A DNA stretch of 64,000 bases from Gossypium raimondii (Eukaryota; Streptophyta; Magnoliopsida; Malvales; Malvaceae): the NCBI RefSeq assembly GCF_025698545.1, contig NC_068577.1:1831501-1895500 (forward strand), in the 5' to 3' direction. Each line of letters starts with the position of its first letter. The stretch's first letter is position 1. Made by a program: the position numbers and the translations under genes. This document shows positions 34,662 through 47,619 of this stretch, piece by piece. The notes beneath the pieces are model-generated. The model saw nothing but the letters and a program-made list of their open reading frames with translations, had not been told where the DNA came from and made no database searches.

Positions 34662-37600
34662 ATGTCATCCCAAATGAATATTTTGCATGAATTTCAATTT
34701 CCTGGTACGTTATTTTTTCTGGGTTTTTGGTTTTTTCTTTTTGTTTGGATGCTGAGGGAAAACAGAGGAATCTTACGAACACTTTCTTGAATTCTTAGTG
34801 ATTCATTGTTTCTTTCTCGGCTTTGAAATGATTGGGTTTTATTAATTTTCTGTAAAGAATAAATCTTTACGTTTGGTAGTTAATCATATTCAAGGAAAAC
34901 AATATATTGATGATCTACAAGTTTACTAATTTAAAAATGATATCTGGATTGAATTTTGATCAAATTATTGTGAAAAATTAACTTTAAACCATTTAATTGG
35001 GGTTGATCTTTCCCATTCTTACTGTTTATTCATTGAGTAAATCAGTTTCTTGATGGAATGTTATTGATTTAGCAGAGGCTTCAAGGACCAGAATGAAGGT
35101 TGATTTTGATGGATTCATGCTGATGGAGGCTTCAAAAGATGAAGCATGTCGAAAGGAAGAAGAGAAAAAGACTGATGGATTGGAGTCCAAGTATGATCTT
35201 CGCAAGAGTTTGGCTTGGGACAGTGCCTTTTTCACTAGTCCAGGTTGGTTTTTAAGCTTTTAAAATGACCGATAAAATTCCTTAGCAAATTTCAACTCAT
35301 TCATTTGTGATTCATGTTATTAGGAGTTTTGGATCCTGAAGAGTTGTTTGAGACTTTGAATATTAATGGTGGTGACAATGGACTTAAGGAACCAAGTGCT
35401 TTACCTTCTGAATCCATGGCAGCAAGTAGAATTGGTGAGTACATTGCCCGAAGAAGTTTAGCTTGGGATGCTGCCTTTTTTACCAGTGCAGGTATGCTTA
35501 TTTACACTTGTTTTTCTTTTCTATAAAAGAGCTTGTAGATGTTGAGATTTAAACCTATACTGGCTGAATATTGTATCTTTAAGAGTTAACTGTATGAACC
35601 AATTAAACTAAACTCGAGTTCCGTGTTGTATTGTTTTCATGAGTTGATACTTATTTCCACTTTTTTTATGCTTAGGTGTATTGGATCCAGAAGAGTTGTC
35701 TTTGGTAAATAATGGATATAAGAGGTCTGAAACAGTAACACATATATTGCCTGGAACTGAACAAGAGTTTTGGAAATCTACTGAATCAAACTCAACAATG
35801 GAAAGTGAATACTCCTTGTCAAGTCTTGAGACTGATCTTTTTGATGATATGAGAGCATCCATGCACAAATCATGCAAAGCGTCAGATTTGTTGAAATCAA
35901 GTTCCAAATTTCAAAGTCAAACAGGCATTCCAAATCCACATTGTGAGTATCTACTTCTTTCAACAATTCTTCATGTGGAACTTAATGGAGGCCAATCATT
36001 CTCTAGTTTGCAGTTAAATCTATTTTATTGTAGGTTTGACTGTAAAGTTATGCATGTAACCTATGTTACTTGGACTCTTGGAGTTGGTTGAGTGTGGTAT
36101 ATGTATATGTTAAATTTTTTCATGTATTTAGAGGATTTTTTGTATGTCATATCCCATAGCCACATTCGATTTGGTGCAACATAGCAACTAACCTACTTGC
36201 TATAGGCTTCTTCAGGATTAGCAAGCCCAAATTTAAGTTCTAGTAAAATAATTTATAACTTGTTCATATGATTCTTTTACATCATGAATTGGTTCTTGAA
36301 CTTTTTTGCCTTACTATCAATTCTGCTTCTCCTTTGCAGCTTCAAAAAGGGTGGATACTACTTCAATGAGGGTTTGTAGATTTTCTTTTTGATGTCAAAA
36401 CTGACACTATTTATGTTATTTTTGAGACTCATTCGTTTCAAAATCTTAGGTTAAAACCTTGCCAGCTTCCAGAAGGCCAAAAACTACGGCAGATGGAGTG
36501 GGGAAGACATTAAAAGAAGTTATCAATCCTACAAAAGCACAGGTAATTTTCAGTTCAAGATACTGCTACAGACTTCATGGTTATTTTACTCAAAGACTTA
36601 GGGGTAAGTTTTGGACGGATAATGTGTCTGATATTTCCATGTATTTGAAGTGTCCTTGGAGGGACATTATCCCATACCCATATATGAGTATGTGTCAAAC
36701 ATGAATGTCGGACATGGATGCCTTGGGTAAATGATGAGGTGGGATTAACATAGCTTTATGGTATTACACATGTGCGCCTCATCCATGTTTCATTTGAGAG
36801 CTCAGATATAAGCTGACCTTTAGAGATAAGCAATTTCCTATATTTCCTTTAACATATGGTAGGCTCAAATTCCACGTACTCGTATTGTGCTCATGTTATT
36901 TCTTCATATACTGTATTGTGTCATGTTTTAGTTATGTGTGTCGTATAGTATTCGTGTAATTTTCATGCATGATTGAGTTGTTACGAACTAACCTTTGGAT
37001 CTCACTGACTTGACTTCATTACTTATGGTTAAACAAACAGTATGGCACTCGAAGTGGAGAACTTGATTCATCATCTTCCCTTAGGCTGTCCAAGGCATCT
37101 AACCAGGCCAACCCTTTCTCACCTGGTGCAACCAAAAGAGCTTCATTGGGTGCAAACCAGATGAAAATTAACAATAAAGTCAGAAAAGCTGTATCTGGTA
37201 AACATTGCCGTTAACTTTGATTTACTCGTACAATGTTTATATATCTTTTTTGCTTAAATATATATTTTTTGGATTCTGTTTGATTAATGATTATAGGACA
37301 GAATATGTCAAAGAAACCTTGTATTGGTGACCGTGGTACACCACCTCCCGAATCAACTTCACGTGTACATATTGTCTCTAAAGATCTTTCAGGATCTGTT
37401 TGTGGTCACAATGCTTCTACCCTTAAGTCTCCGAGCTCTCTTAGAAGAAAGAATGATTTGATTGCTTTGGATTCAGATGCTCGGACTCCTTCAAAATCCT
37501 TAACAGGGCACAAAAGCAAGCAGATAGATTCTTCTCAGCAAACTGGTTTGCAATCCACACCAAAATCTACGAGCACATCTCTTTGTAATTCCATGGATTG

Positions 37601-38514
37601 TTGGTCTTCTGAAACCTCAGCTTCTTTGAATCATGTCAACAATGATGCTTCTCAAGGTTTAGACACTAACTGTTCTAATGATCAACTTGTTCCAAGTGGA
37701 AGTAAAGAAACAAGGTTGCCACATCAAGATGTTGGTAGATTCTCAAAGGGTAGTTGTCATCCACCATCGACTGTTTCAAGAGAAACAAAGCCTTCTGGCC
37801 TTCGACTGCCATCCCCAAAGATCGGATTCTTTGAAGTGGTGTGTTTCTTTATTCATTTGCTTTGCTTTATCTTGAGTTTTAACATCACATTCTAGCTGTT
37901 GAATGATTTGTATTTTTTTTCTCGATTGACAGGGAAATTCCAGGGAATTTACTCCAAATGGTGTGAAGTTCCATTCTGGTTTACAAAATAATTGTAAAGC
38001 CAAAACAAGTGTGAATCATATTAATGGCACACCAAATAGATCAAGGTCTGGAAAGCTTCAATCACCAAGAACATCATCAAGAACTTCAAATCTAAAGGAG
38101 AAAAAACTGGGTTCTCTTCAAAATGGAACCCGAAGTTCCATGGATATCAAGCTTAATTGTGCTGCAAAGCTTGAAGTAGAAAAAGCATCACCTGGGACTC
38201 TTGAAAGCTCTCCAGCTGCAACTTCAATGGCTGAGACTGAATTATCTTGTGAGTCAAGCAATGGATATCGCTTGAAAATATACGGTTTTGGATCATATGT
38301 AAAAGGAGATTACAAGGGTAACATTCAACCTGAAAGCAAAGAACGTGCCACTCAATTGGTTGAAAAGTCATCACAGGATAAAAAAGAAGAGATTATAGCA
38401 CCCAAACCCGATGAAAACGAAAACTTATTTAGTTTCAAGAGTCAAGTGGATGTCTTAACTAAGCAGATCGAAGCCATTGATGTCAATGGGGGGGAATCGG
38501 TGATAGATTTGTAA
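34662..38514 (+). CDS. Basic Ser-rich protein with duplicated SLAWDxAFFT-GVLDPEEL module (GTSE1-N-like)
   Basis: Nine coding exons in consistent phase (34662-34704, 35073-35243, 35324-35491, 35676-35942, 36340-36371, 36450-36542, 37041-37197, 37297-37838, 37933-38514) encode 684 residues. Two successive modules read KSLAWDSAFFTSPG|VLDPEELFETLN and RSLAWDAAFFTSAG|VLDPEELSLVNN, each split by an intron at the same place. The motif resembles the N-terminus of GTSE1 (G2 and S phase expressed 1), a microtubule-associated regulator. The rest is low-complexity, basic and rich in Ser, Thr and Lys (KTLPASRRPKT, LRLPSPKIGFFEV, SRSGKLQSPRTSSRTS) with many Ser-Pro sites, as in microtubule-binding or cell-cycle phosphoproteins. 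A role at microtubules is inference from the motif. Confidence 0.8.
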
Positions 38515-39087
38515 GGTCAAAAAGAGCGAGATAATCATTCAAAATGTGTTTAGCTTTGATGTTAATCTTGTAAAACATGGGTGTAAAGGCTGTGTGTACT
38601 TCAAGCATTAGAATCAAGCTTGTCAATTTTGCCCAAGTAACCTAAAATGACTTTAATCCAATGCGACCCAAAACTGAAAGTGACAATTTTTAGAACCTAA
38701 TTTGACTTGAGGTTGACTTGGCGTCCAATTGACAAAGAACTTACACAAAGGAATAAGTATACTTGAATCAAATGCATATCCATATACCTTTAACACTCAT
38801 CCTCAAGTCCAAATAAACATAGGCTATGAATATAACAAAGGGGGTAAATTTAGTACAAGGTTTTGTGATGGTAAGAAAGAATTACCAGTTTTCTTGGTTT
38901 AAGGATAAAAATCCTCCCCCCCCCCCCCCCAATCAAATGGGAAACATATTACAAAAGTATATTAAACAATTTTGGCATAAAAAGGAATTTGCCATCAAAC
39001 CGAAGACATAATGAAAATCAGCAGTTCAGGTCCGCCAAGACACTGACAAATTCCAACAAATTCAGGTTGCTACCATGTTTTTCCTCA
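38515..39087. other. Convergent 3' region between two genes, with a C15 homopolymer
   Basis: This is the 3' UTR and intergenic space of the tail-to-tail pair. It contains a homopolymer of 15 C at 38916-38930, which could be a length-variable tract or a sequencing weak point. Nothing else is seen. Confidence 0.5.
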
Positions 39088-42000
39088 TCACATCATCTGC
39101 ACGATAAGTTAAAAAGCATAAAGTACGAATCATGTCCATGTAAGTCGATCTAGTTTCCATTTCAAATAAGAATGTGTAGCAGGGAAGTTGTAACTGCAAA
39201 CAAGTTGCATTGCACAAGGTGTCCCAGACTATGCTTTTGGTTTTCAGAGATGATTCTATATATTATTGTTTTTTTATGCCAGGAATTTCTTATGATAGAA
39301 AACAATAGATGTACGGATATGTCGATGATAACCTTGAATAAGTCGCCAAACATCCCTTGAAGCGGATTTCTACGCTGTACACCATAAAACTTTTCTGCAA
39401 TTTCATCTAGCAACTGAACCATCATGTTTGTGTTAGAATCTTATACGTGTAAGCTTTAACTATAAGCCAAAGAGATGATAAAAACGAAACATAACGGCCA
39501 GAACAGTTACATGCCCGTTGGGAACTGAAAATAAAGTCGAAAATATGTCTTAAAGGAGAGAGGAAATAACAATTGGAATAATGAGAGTATTTCTGATCTG
39601 CAAAATCAATTGCCCACCTCATTGAATGCCGGTTCTCTGTCTATGCTAGATTTGTAATTCACTCTCAACATGTTAAAAAGGGGCAAGGCATCTCTCTCCA
39701 ACCTGCATGCAAAAGAGTCTTCAGAACAATGTATTGGACTATGTTAAAATTACCAAATATGGAAAGAATAACCCAAAAACCAAATACGATGGTTTTAACT
39801 AAAAGTCGGTTTTTTTCATGGATTAAAAAATAAAATACAAGCATTACTTAATCATCATTATTTTATCCATGTTACTTGGATTGAGGTGTAAGCAGATATG
39901 AGAAAGCGCCCAACATGAGTATGTTCACTTTTTTCTAATTTTTTCCATGTACTCAAATGGTTCTCGGAAGATCATATCCCCATATGCATGTCCAAAAATG
40001 TGTTGGAAATAGTGCTTCAAGAAAAATGAAGATGAAGAGTTGTAGTAACCCAGGTTTTTATAGCTTCCCAAACCAAAACGAAAAAGAGTTGTGATATGTT
40101 TTGGAGATGAGAGCAGGTTTGTTTATTATACTTTCTTCATCAGTAATTATCTTAAGGCCAAGGAAGTTCAATCCAGTCCAAGCATATAAACCTCGAAAAT
40201 CTGACCACTTAACTGAGGATAAAAACTAGGTCGGAAGGTGAAGTATATGCACCAATATCATCCTTAAACTAAATTGTAGAGAATGCCGACTTCTAACAAA
40301 GAAGGCAGTATTGTCAACATTACATGATACTCAACAACATTGCATCCACACCTATTCGCATTGAGAATAGTAGGACCATCCCCTATACACATGGAGCATG
40401 AAGTGATGAAAGAGCAAAAGAAAAATAACTTACGTTAGCAACAGAAAGGTGATAAACTGAACCAAATCTGATTCAGGGAAATCAAGCTCCTGGGATTCCA
40501 CTTGTCTCTTCAATTCATTCATAAGGCAATTAGCATCCCGAAGATTACCCATGGACAAGTACCTATAATGTAAAAGTCAAATTTTCTTCATTAGCTCACA
40601 ATTTATAACTACATTAAAAATAGAAGAAACAGTCTCCATTTTATCAAGTTTGGACCACGTAAAGATTGAGGGGGTGAAAGGAACCTAAAATCCTGATCAC
40701 AGATGGAAATTTATAAGTCACGTATGAAAGTTCAACTGATTTAAGTGACATAAGAATCACAAAAGGCAATGGCATATCATTGTAATTCAGTTGACTAAGT
40801 TCTAATTCTGCAATCCAGTTTACTTTTGAAATCAACAGAAAATTTTCAGTCAATGAATATTTTTGAATTAAAAAATGAAATTAATATATAGGTTGAAAGG
40901 GAAAACCGGCATGTTAATAATCAATTTATATAAATGTACAAAGGACCACTTTGAAAGGGGGGGAATGGAACATGTAATCTATTATGAACCATAGAATTTT
41001 GAATTTGGGAACAGAAATTTATGATGTAATGTCAAGATTACAGCACATAGCGACTATAGGTTTCAACAGTAGTTACAACAGGAACAGTAAATTACAGGCC
41101 AATTGAGCAGGTTTTCAGCAGGCTTACATAAGAACTGCGCGTGCAATTGCTATATCATCTTCATCAGGATAACACTGCATGGTTGAAAAGCACATCAGTT
41201 GATCGCATTGAATAAGTATCAAAGGAGAAGTAATCCCTACAGTTGATCATAGAGATGAATCAAAACCCAAGTTCATCAATTGAGTTATGCCATCTTCCAT
41301 GCATTCTAACTCAAAACTCTTAATTATTTAGAACTCAAAATCCAAGTACATCGACTGAGCTATGCCATCTTCCATGCATTGTATATGGAAAATATTCTAA
41401 TTCCTTAAAAGAAGCATAGATTTGTAACCCAAAACTTCAAATTATTTATATACCTTAATTCTTTTGAATACTAATAAGAAATAGGCTTAGATGTAGGATC
41501 ACCCTAGCAGAAGTAGCAATACATGCAATCAAATTTGAAGACTGAAACTTCCCAAAAACTATTTATGTCCATCTTTGATACACTAGCATTGGAACTTTTT
41601 AACTCCACAAGCAGGTAAAGAGTTTGTTGTGTGCCACACTTTCTAATTTTAAATAGCCTTTTTTTAAAAACTTTTTATTATACCTAAGGGTACGTTTCAC
41701 CCTGTTAAGGTCTCACTGTTCATCTATTATATACTGTATTGCTGCGCGGGGGATATGACTTTGAACTGTGTGCCTCCAACCATATTCATAACAAGGAGAG
41801 AGAAAATAAAAAGAAAATTAACCTTGCTCATGAAATTTACTAAAGTAGAAGCAAACTTCTTTGGGTTGTTTCCTCTAACAAAATGATATGACACTTTAGC
41901 CATGTTCTGCAAAAGAAAAAAAATCATATAATTGTTGGCATCCACAAACCACATGCATGTTAAATAATGAATGGACGATGAAAAACAATGTACAATGAGG

Positions 42001-45000
42001 AGCAAGAAATAAGGACACTTTTCAATGGCTTGCATGGATTAAAAAGGAAGCATCTAATTTATTTGACCAAGCATATTTTAACAGAGAGACAAAGGACCTC
42101 AAGAAAGACACCGCAATGAAAATGATGATTTTGCCATAATAATAACTACAATGAACGTAATAGGCTTACTAAAGTTTTAAATGCAAAATCCCAAAATCTC
42201 GATACATGACTAAAGCTGCGAAGGTTTCAATAGGTGTAAATAAACTAGTTCAAGCCAACCAACCAACCAACAAATATGGAGATATCAGTTTCGAGTACAT
42301 AACAAACAATATATGGTTACTAGAACAGTGTACATGTTCTTTTACTCATTTTGAAGTGAATATAGGTTTCAGATTGGGATCAACTCTGCATGAAGTGCTC
42401 ATACATACCATGCCAAGAGCCTGCTTCCTTTTTATCATGAAGGATGCATGCATTTACTGAAGTTATTCACATTTAGAAATTATATAGAATCTACACATCT
42501 TAATTACAAATGTAAACGAAATGAATGTATCAAATAATGTTAGTGCATTATCTGCAAAATATTAAGTTTTTCATTAGCATACAGTAAATTATTAAAACCT
42601 TGTAAATCAAGACAAAAGAAAAATGTGGTTGAAGCAAAAGCAAAGTCAATTTTACTTCAAAACCTACCAACTCGGTAGACTCGGAATATATGTATTCAGC
42701 CAGCATAGCATGCAGTTGCGGATCACCATTTCTGGAAGCACCAAACTCTGCAGACCACCTAAAACCGAAAATAATAAAAACAGTTCAGGGAAAATAAGTA
42801 GTGTTACCATTAAACACAAATAAAAAAGTCTTTTATTCTCTCTTCTGTTTTCATGTCTTTCATTTTCATATTACTCGTGACCGTAAACAGTATAATCTTA
42901 TGCCCCCACACATATTGCAAATGTTGAGAGGCTGTCATTCATCAATCAAATAAGAAGTATAACTGGAGAGGCTGTTCCATAATAACTTCAATCGACATGC
43001 CAATACTTGGTATAATAGCAATTGGACAATCTGCCTAATATAATTTATCTCATTAATACATAGCACAGAAATCATAAAAAGAAAGAAAACAGCTAATCAA
43101 CAAAATAATATGGGAGTGATGCCTCACTTTATTGCAGCTCTTATGAATGATGAGCAGCCCTCTAGACGTGTTTTTGCTGCCCCAAGAGCTTCAGTAAATT
43201 CTCGAACATCTTCATCATCTGACATGTTACTAGGCAAGGGCACCTTAGGAAACACCTCATAGATTTTCCTGACACGGTCTAACATACACATTTTGTTATA
43301 ATCACAAGAGAAGAAACAGCAGAACTAAATAAACTGAACAGCTATATTTAAAATAGCATAAGGAACTTTATGGTATCTTTTTTCCACACTGATAAGCAAA
43401 TCAAACTACAACCATGTACTGACCAAGGATGTCTTCGTTATATGGAATTTTCCCTTTGACAAGTGTATCAACAAACAAGAAAGCGAGCTCAGCCCCACAA
43501 GTAACCTGAAAATTCATTCCTGTGACTTCAATAAAATGGCCTATGAAGGACAACAATGAAGAATACCAGCACAATGATTTCTTCATGCAAATTTCACATA
43601 CAACAGCACAACCATTTTTAAGTGATTATCAAGTAAAATCCAATATACTGGGCCGCAGTAGATAGCTTATCCTAGCCTTTGCAATGCTAATTTGCATCAT
43701 TCTTACATATGAAGTTATATTTTGAATAGGAGGAAGGTCAATCATGTATGTAAAGCTTATTAACCATGAAATAATGGCAATTACTATAATGATGTCATCT
43801 TATATTAGTTTCAATTTAAGCTTTACACTAGCCTTTCCAATCTTAAAACCCACACTCTAACCTGAAGAGTCCTAAGGAGATAAACGAAAATAGACTGATA
43901 CCAATCATCTTCACTACATTCTGAAGCCAAATTTGAAATAACCGATGTAAACTTCATTATGCTTTAGCACAAAACATTGAGTAAAAACTTTACTAACGAT
44001 CTCTGGACCAATGTAATTGAAGGAGGAAAAAGAAAACCTGGCCATGCTTCAACTGGAGACATGCACCTGACTCAAGCAGATCCAAGGCCTCAGAATATCT
44101 TTCAGCAGATACATATCTGAAATAAAAAATGCATGTTTCAAAATCAAAGATAAGTCTTCCAAAGTAAACTAAGGCATCAAACGTGGTATGCACCATTGTT
44201 AAATTTGTCCCAACTGCATAATTAGTAAAGGGAAAACTCAAATTACTTGCTCCCTTACTTAACTACTAAGATAGAATCCTAAAGCAAATTGGAAACAAAG
44301 AATAATTTAAGCAGAACATGCTACCCTACTCAATCTTACAAGCCTTTTATCCAACCATAAGGGGATTTACCCCATTAAGCCCCATCCAAGACTAAGTACA
44401 GTTAATTCCTATGTTGCTCAGGCTCTTTTCTTTTACTTTATTTGTGAAGTCCCTCTGTTTGACATGTACAATGGGCATGGCATTCCAACCCGACATACAC
44501 CCGAGAAACATAGAACAATAACAGTTCTAGAAATTTTTAACTCTTAAAAATAATAAAATAAAACTGGTGATGGCAAGCAGTCATAGTGTCATACCGTGCA
44601 CTTATTGATTTGTACATCTGCTGAGCTCCATAGAAATTACCCTCATTTATAGCTTTCTCTAATTTATCAATATTCTGCATTTCATATCAAAAGCAAAAAC
44701 CAAAGCAATTAGAAATCATTCTTCACCAAAAAAATAAACTCATACTTCGATATAAAACTACACTATTAATTGGTCTAATCAGAAACCATTCCTCAGCATA
44801 AAAATAAAGTAAAATCATACTTAAATCTAAAGCTACACTATTTATTGGTTTTCTCTTGAATTAAAAAAAAAAAAAAGACAGCTTGTTTTTTCAAAGAACA
44901 GAACTTTCCACATGCAAATACTACAAACCCAAGATTAAAATAACAAAAAGGTTTAAAAGCTTCTCCTTTTGAATGAAACTTTCCATCCTTCCAACCTCCT

Positions 45001-45246
45001 ACACTTCTATTTTCTTACCAACCAAACAAAAGCTTAGGGAACAAGTACATAAATGTAAAACATACAAAATTATCAATTTGTTTCTTTTTTTTCCAGTTTT
45101 CCACGAAAAAAAATGACAGTTTATTCCAATTTTTTTTCTTTCTCTGAAAATAATCTCAAAGAAAATATACTGAAAGCAATAGAAATAAAAAAGAACACCT
45201 CTTGAACAGGAGGAAGTGCGGCTCTTCTTAGTTTTTCTCTTGACAT
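39088..45246 (-). CDS. GET4: Golgi to ER traffic protein 4 homologue (GET4)
   Basis: Twelve exons in consistent phase, from 45246-45199 ([16 protein letters not shown]) through 44674-44595, 44116-44038, 43505-43424, 43278-43128, 42758-42668, 41906-41823, 41174-41128, 40562-40434, 39702-39618 and 39413-39333 to the tiny last exon 39096-39088 (Met-Met-stop). They give 321 residues, the usual GET4 length. The protein is an alpha-solenoid of helical repeats: [51 protein letters not shown], and the C-terminus [23 protein letters not shown]4 with GET5/UBL4A bridges the SGT2 and GET3 chaperones in the cytosol during delivery of tail-anchored proteins to the ER. The final 6-codon-or-less exon is typical for this family. 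All introns are AT-rich without recognised inserts. Confidence 0.95.
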
Positions 45247-46389
45247 TTTCCCTTGATATCCTCTTTCACTTCTAGTTCTTCAATGGAGAGAAAGTACTGA
45301 CTTTTCTTCTTCTTATTCAGAAAGATCTGATTTCTTTTTCCTTCTATTGATTTTTTCAGTTCACTTCGATCATCTTTCAATTCAATCGGAGAGAATTCAT
45401 ACAAGTCGAAAATGGGCTGGGCCTTTTTCAACAAATGGTTTGGCCTTCCACTTTTTCTTCTTTCATCACTAAAAAGGTTAATATATAATTTATCCTGAAT
45501 TTATCCGAAAATATTTAGCTAATACTCAAACTTCTTTTAAACTTTTAAACTTGGTTAGTATATTTCGTCACTCACCTTCACCTTCGCACTATCAAAATTA
45601 ATTTTTACTGATGTGATGTCGATAATTAATTTAATAATGGCACGTGATAACCTCTTAATATGATATATAATGAATATAAATTACTAAAATAATATTTTCT
45701 TCACATAAAAATAATCTAAACAAATAGTACTTATTTATCTAAATTCATTCTAAAATATCAAGTTATTATTATTTTAAAGTTAAAAATATATAAAATTTAA
45801 AACATATAAAATAATAAAAGTATAAAAAAATTATATAAAAAATAACTTAAACAAATGATTATCCAAATTCAAATGTATTTTTAAGGTCTAAAACCCACCA
45901 TCCCATCGGACGGATCCTCCTTAAAATGCACTTTCTTCGTAGCCCGTCCAACATCCCGCAGCTCCACGCCGTGGCTGCCGCCACCGTCACTCACTCCCAT
46001 CGACACATCCATTATATATAATATATTTTCAAGGTGCTCGTTAACAAAATTTAAATTTAACAGTCCATCGTCCCTCCTTTTATAACTCTATTGCCTTTGT
46101 TTAATGATTCATTTTCTCAACTATTAATTTTATATTAAATAAAATAATTTTTTTTATCCATATAATTATAAATTCGATGATTCAATTCATTAAAATATTA
46201 TAAAATTATGTAAAATTAATTCTGATTAAGTTATCACAGAGTTTTTTTTTTGGTATATTTCATGTTTGTTTTATGGTTTATGTCGTGACTGTTCATTCCA
46301 ACAATGTCGTCTCAAAAGTTTGAATCTAAGTCCTCTCCTTAATAGTGCAATGTACACCCAAGAAGCAAACAAGCAACAAATCATGTAAA
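45247..46389. other. GET4 promoter side and intergenic
   Basis: The first ~200 bp are the 5' leader of GET4. Then AT-rich sequence, except a GC-richer island 45895-46015 with a 31-codon frame (MHFLRSPSNIPQLHAVAAAT...) that resembles the start of an organelle-targeted protein but ends at once. I do not call it a gene. Confidence 0.4.
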
Positions 46390-47105
46390 TTTAAGGATAA
46401 TGTAAATCCTGACATTGGCAACCTCCATACTCTGCTTTCACTTCATCAAAACAGATTTGGCAATCTCCAAGTTTTCCTTGTTTAAGTAGTGGAGAAGAAG
46501 ATGATGATGTCGCGAGACTTTTGATTTTGAGCGGCAATGAAGTGCAATTTGTCTGGACATGGAGGTGGCATGGAAGACACATATAAGAAACAAACTTGCC
46601 AATGGTGCTACATGCATTATAATTGAAGGAATCATTTCTGAAAAGCAAGCTGAATGGATGCTCATGATACCTATTATCTTCAGTGACAGGTCTTGGCCAA
46701 ATGCATTATCATCGTCTTCCTTTTGACGTACATCGCAAAAGAATTTGGTTTTATCAAACTGAAGATGAAGGGATTATCATCCCTATGATTTTCGAGGAAG
46801 ATGAAGGGATGTTGGTGGCCGTCATCCTTGAACACTTGATGTTAAGACAAAAGGAGCACTTGCCGCATGTATAAAACAACATTTGACATTGTTCCTTGCA
46901 GAATGCACAAGCAGCCTTTGAATTCCACTCTTTGGAGTATAAGCCAGTGATTAGAAAGGGTGCCACTTTATGTAAGAGGGAGCATGGGCACATTCCCTAT
47001 GAAGGTGATAGTTGCAGTGTACACAACTGAAGCTTGAAGCCGACACCACTTCCCCACATCCCGAGCACCAAGCTTTTTCCCAACACCAGCAGATGCTCAT
47101 GAAAT
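46390..47105 (-). pseudogene. DC1-domain (Cys/His-rich C1) protein pseudogene
   Basis: Minus-strand pieces in different frames show the repeated Cys/His pattern of plant DC1 proteins: WCSGCGEVVSASSFSCVHC then HLHRECAH (about 47060-46960), ACAFCKEQC and FYTCGKCSFCLNIKC (about 46935-46800), FNYNACSTIGKFVSYMC...HLHVQTNC and CQICFDEV...YGGCQCQDLHYP (46648-46391). Moving along the gene needs at least two frame changes (near 46970 and 46650), and there are in-frame stops between the second and third blocks, with no usable ATG at the start. DC1 proteins bind zinc and are large families in plants; this copy is dead. Confidence 0.8.
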
Positions 47106-47619
47106 TCATGTAAACTATATATGCATAATCTTGTATTCATATAAAAATTCTTAATTTTATTCAACAAAAATATAACGTATAATAATGTGTTGAGTTGGAT
47201 ATATACATATGGTGTGTGGATCTATAAAGTTGCTTCCTTTTGGGTTTTTTCTTGAAAGAGTAAGAACAAGAATGACTTTTCGGTTTTGGTGTTTCTTGTC
47301 GGATGACGAGGTTAACCAAGATTTTCTTTTTCCTTTTTTGGAATAATTCTTAATGTTTTTGCAATTAATTTTCTATTTAATCAAGTTTGTTGGATTCACA
47401 TATCATATATATTAGTAAAACTACCTTATTTTATGAGTCAGATTAATTTTTTTTTACCCAAAAAATGAATAAATTAGTCCTTACACACTAGAGAAAGTGT
47501 AGAATGATCATTTTATTAAAATTTCCATTCATTTGTGTTGTCCAGTAATGATTTGACTTTTTTAAATTTTTTATGTAAGTGACATGGAATTAAAAGACGA
47601 GTAGGATTAAGCAAAAGAG
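47106..47619. other. Intergenic with repeat traces
   Basis: AT-rich. At 47450-47620 a phrase set (TAAATTAGTCCTTACACACTAGA, ATCATTTTATTAAAATTTCCA) resembles one arm of the Mutator-type MITE family. No gene seen. Confidence 0.4.

Noticed and set aside
45926-46021. Short frame MHFLRSPSNIPQLHAVAAAT... in a GC-richer island
   Set aside because: It resembles the start of an organelle-targeted protein but stops after 31 codons, and no in-phase donor or next exon could be found.
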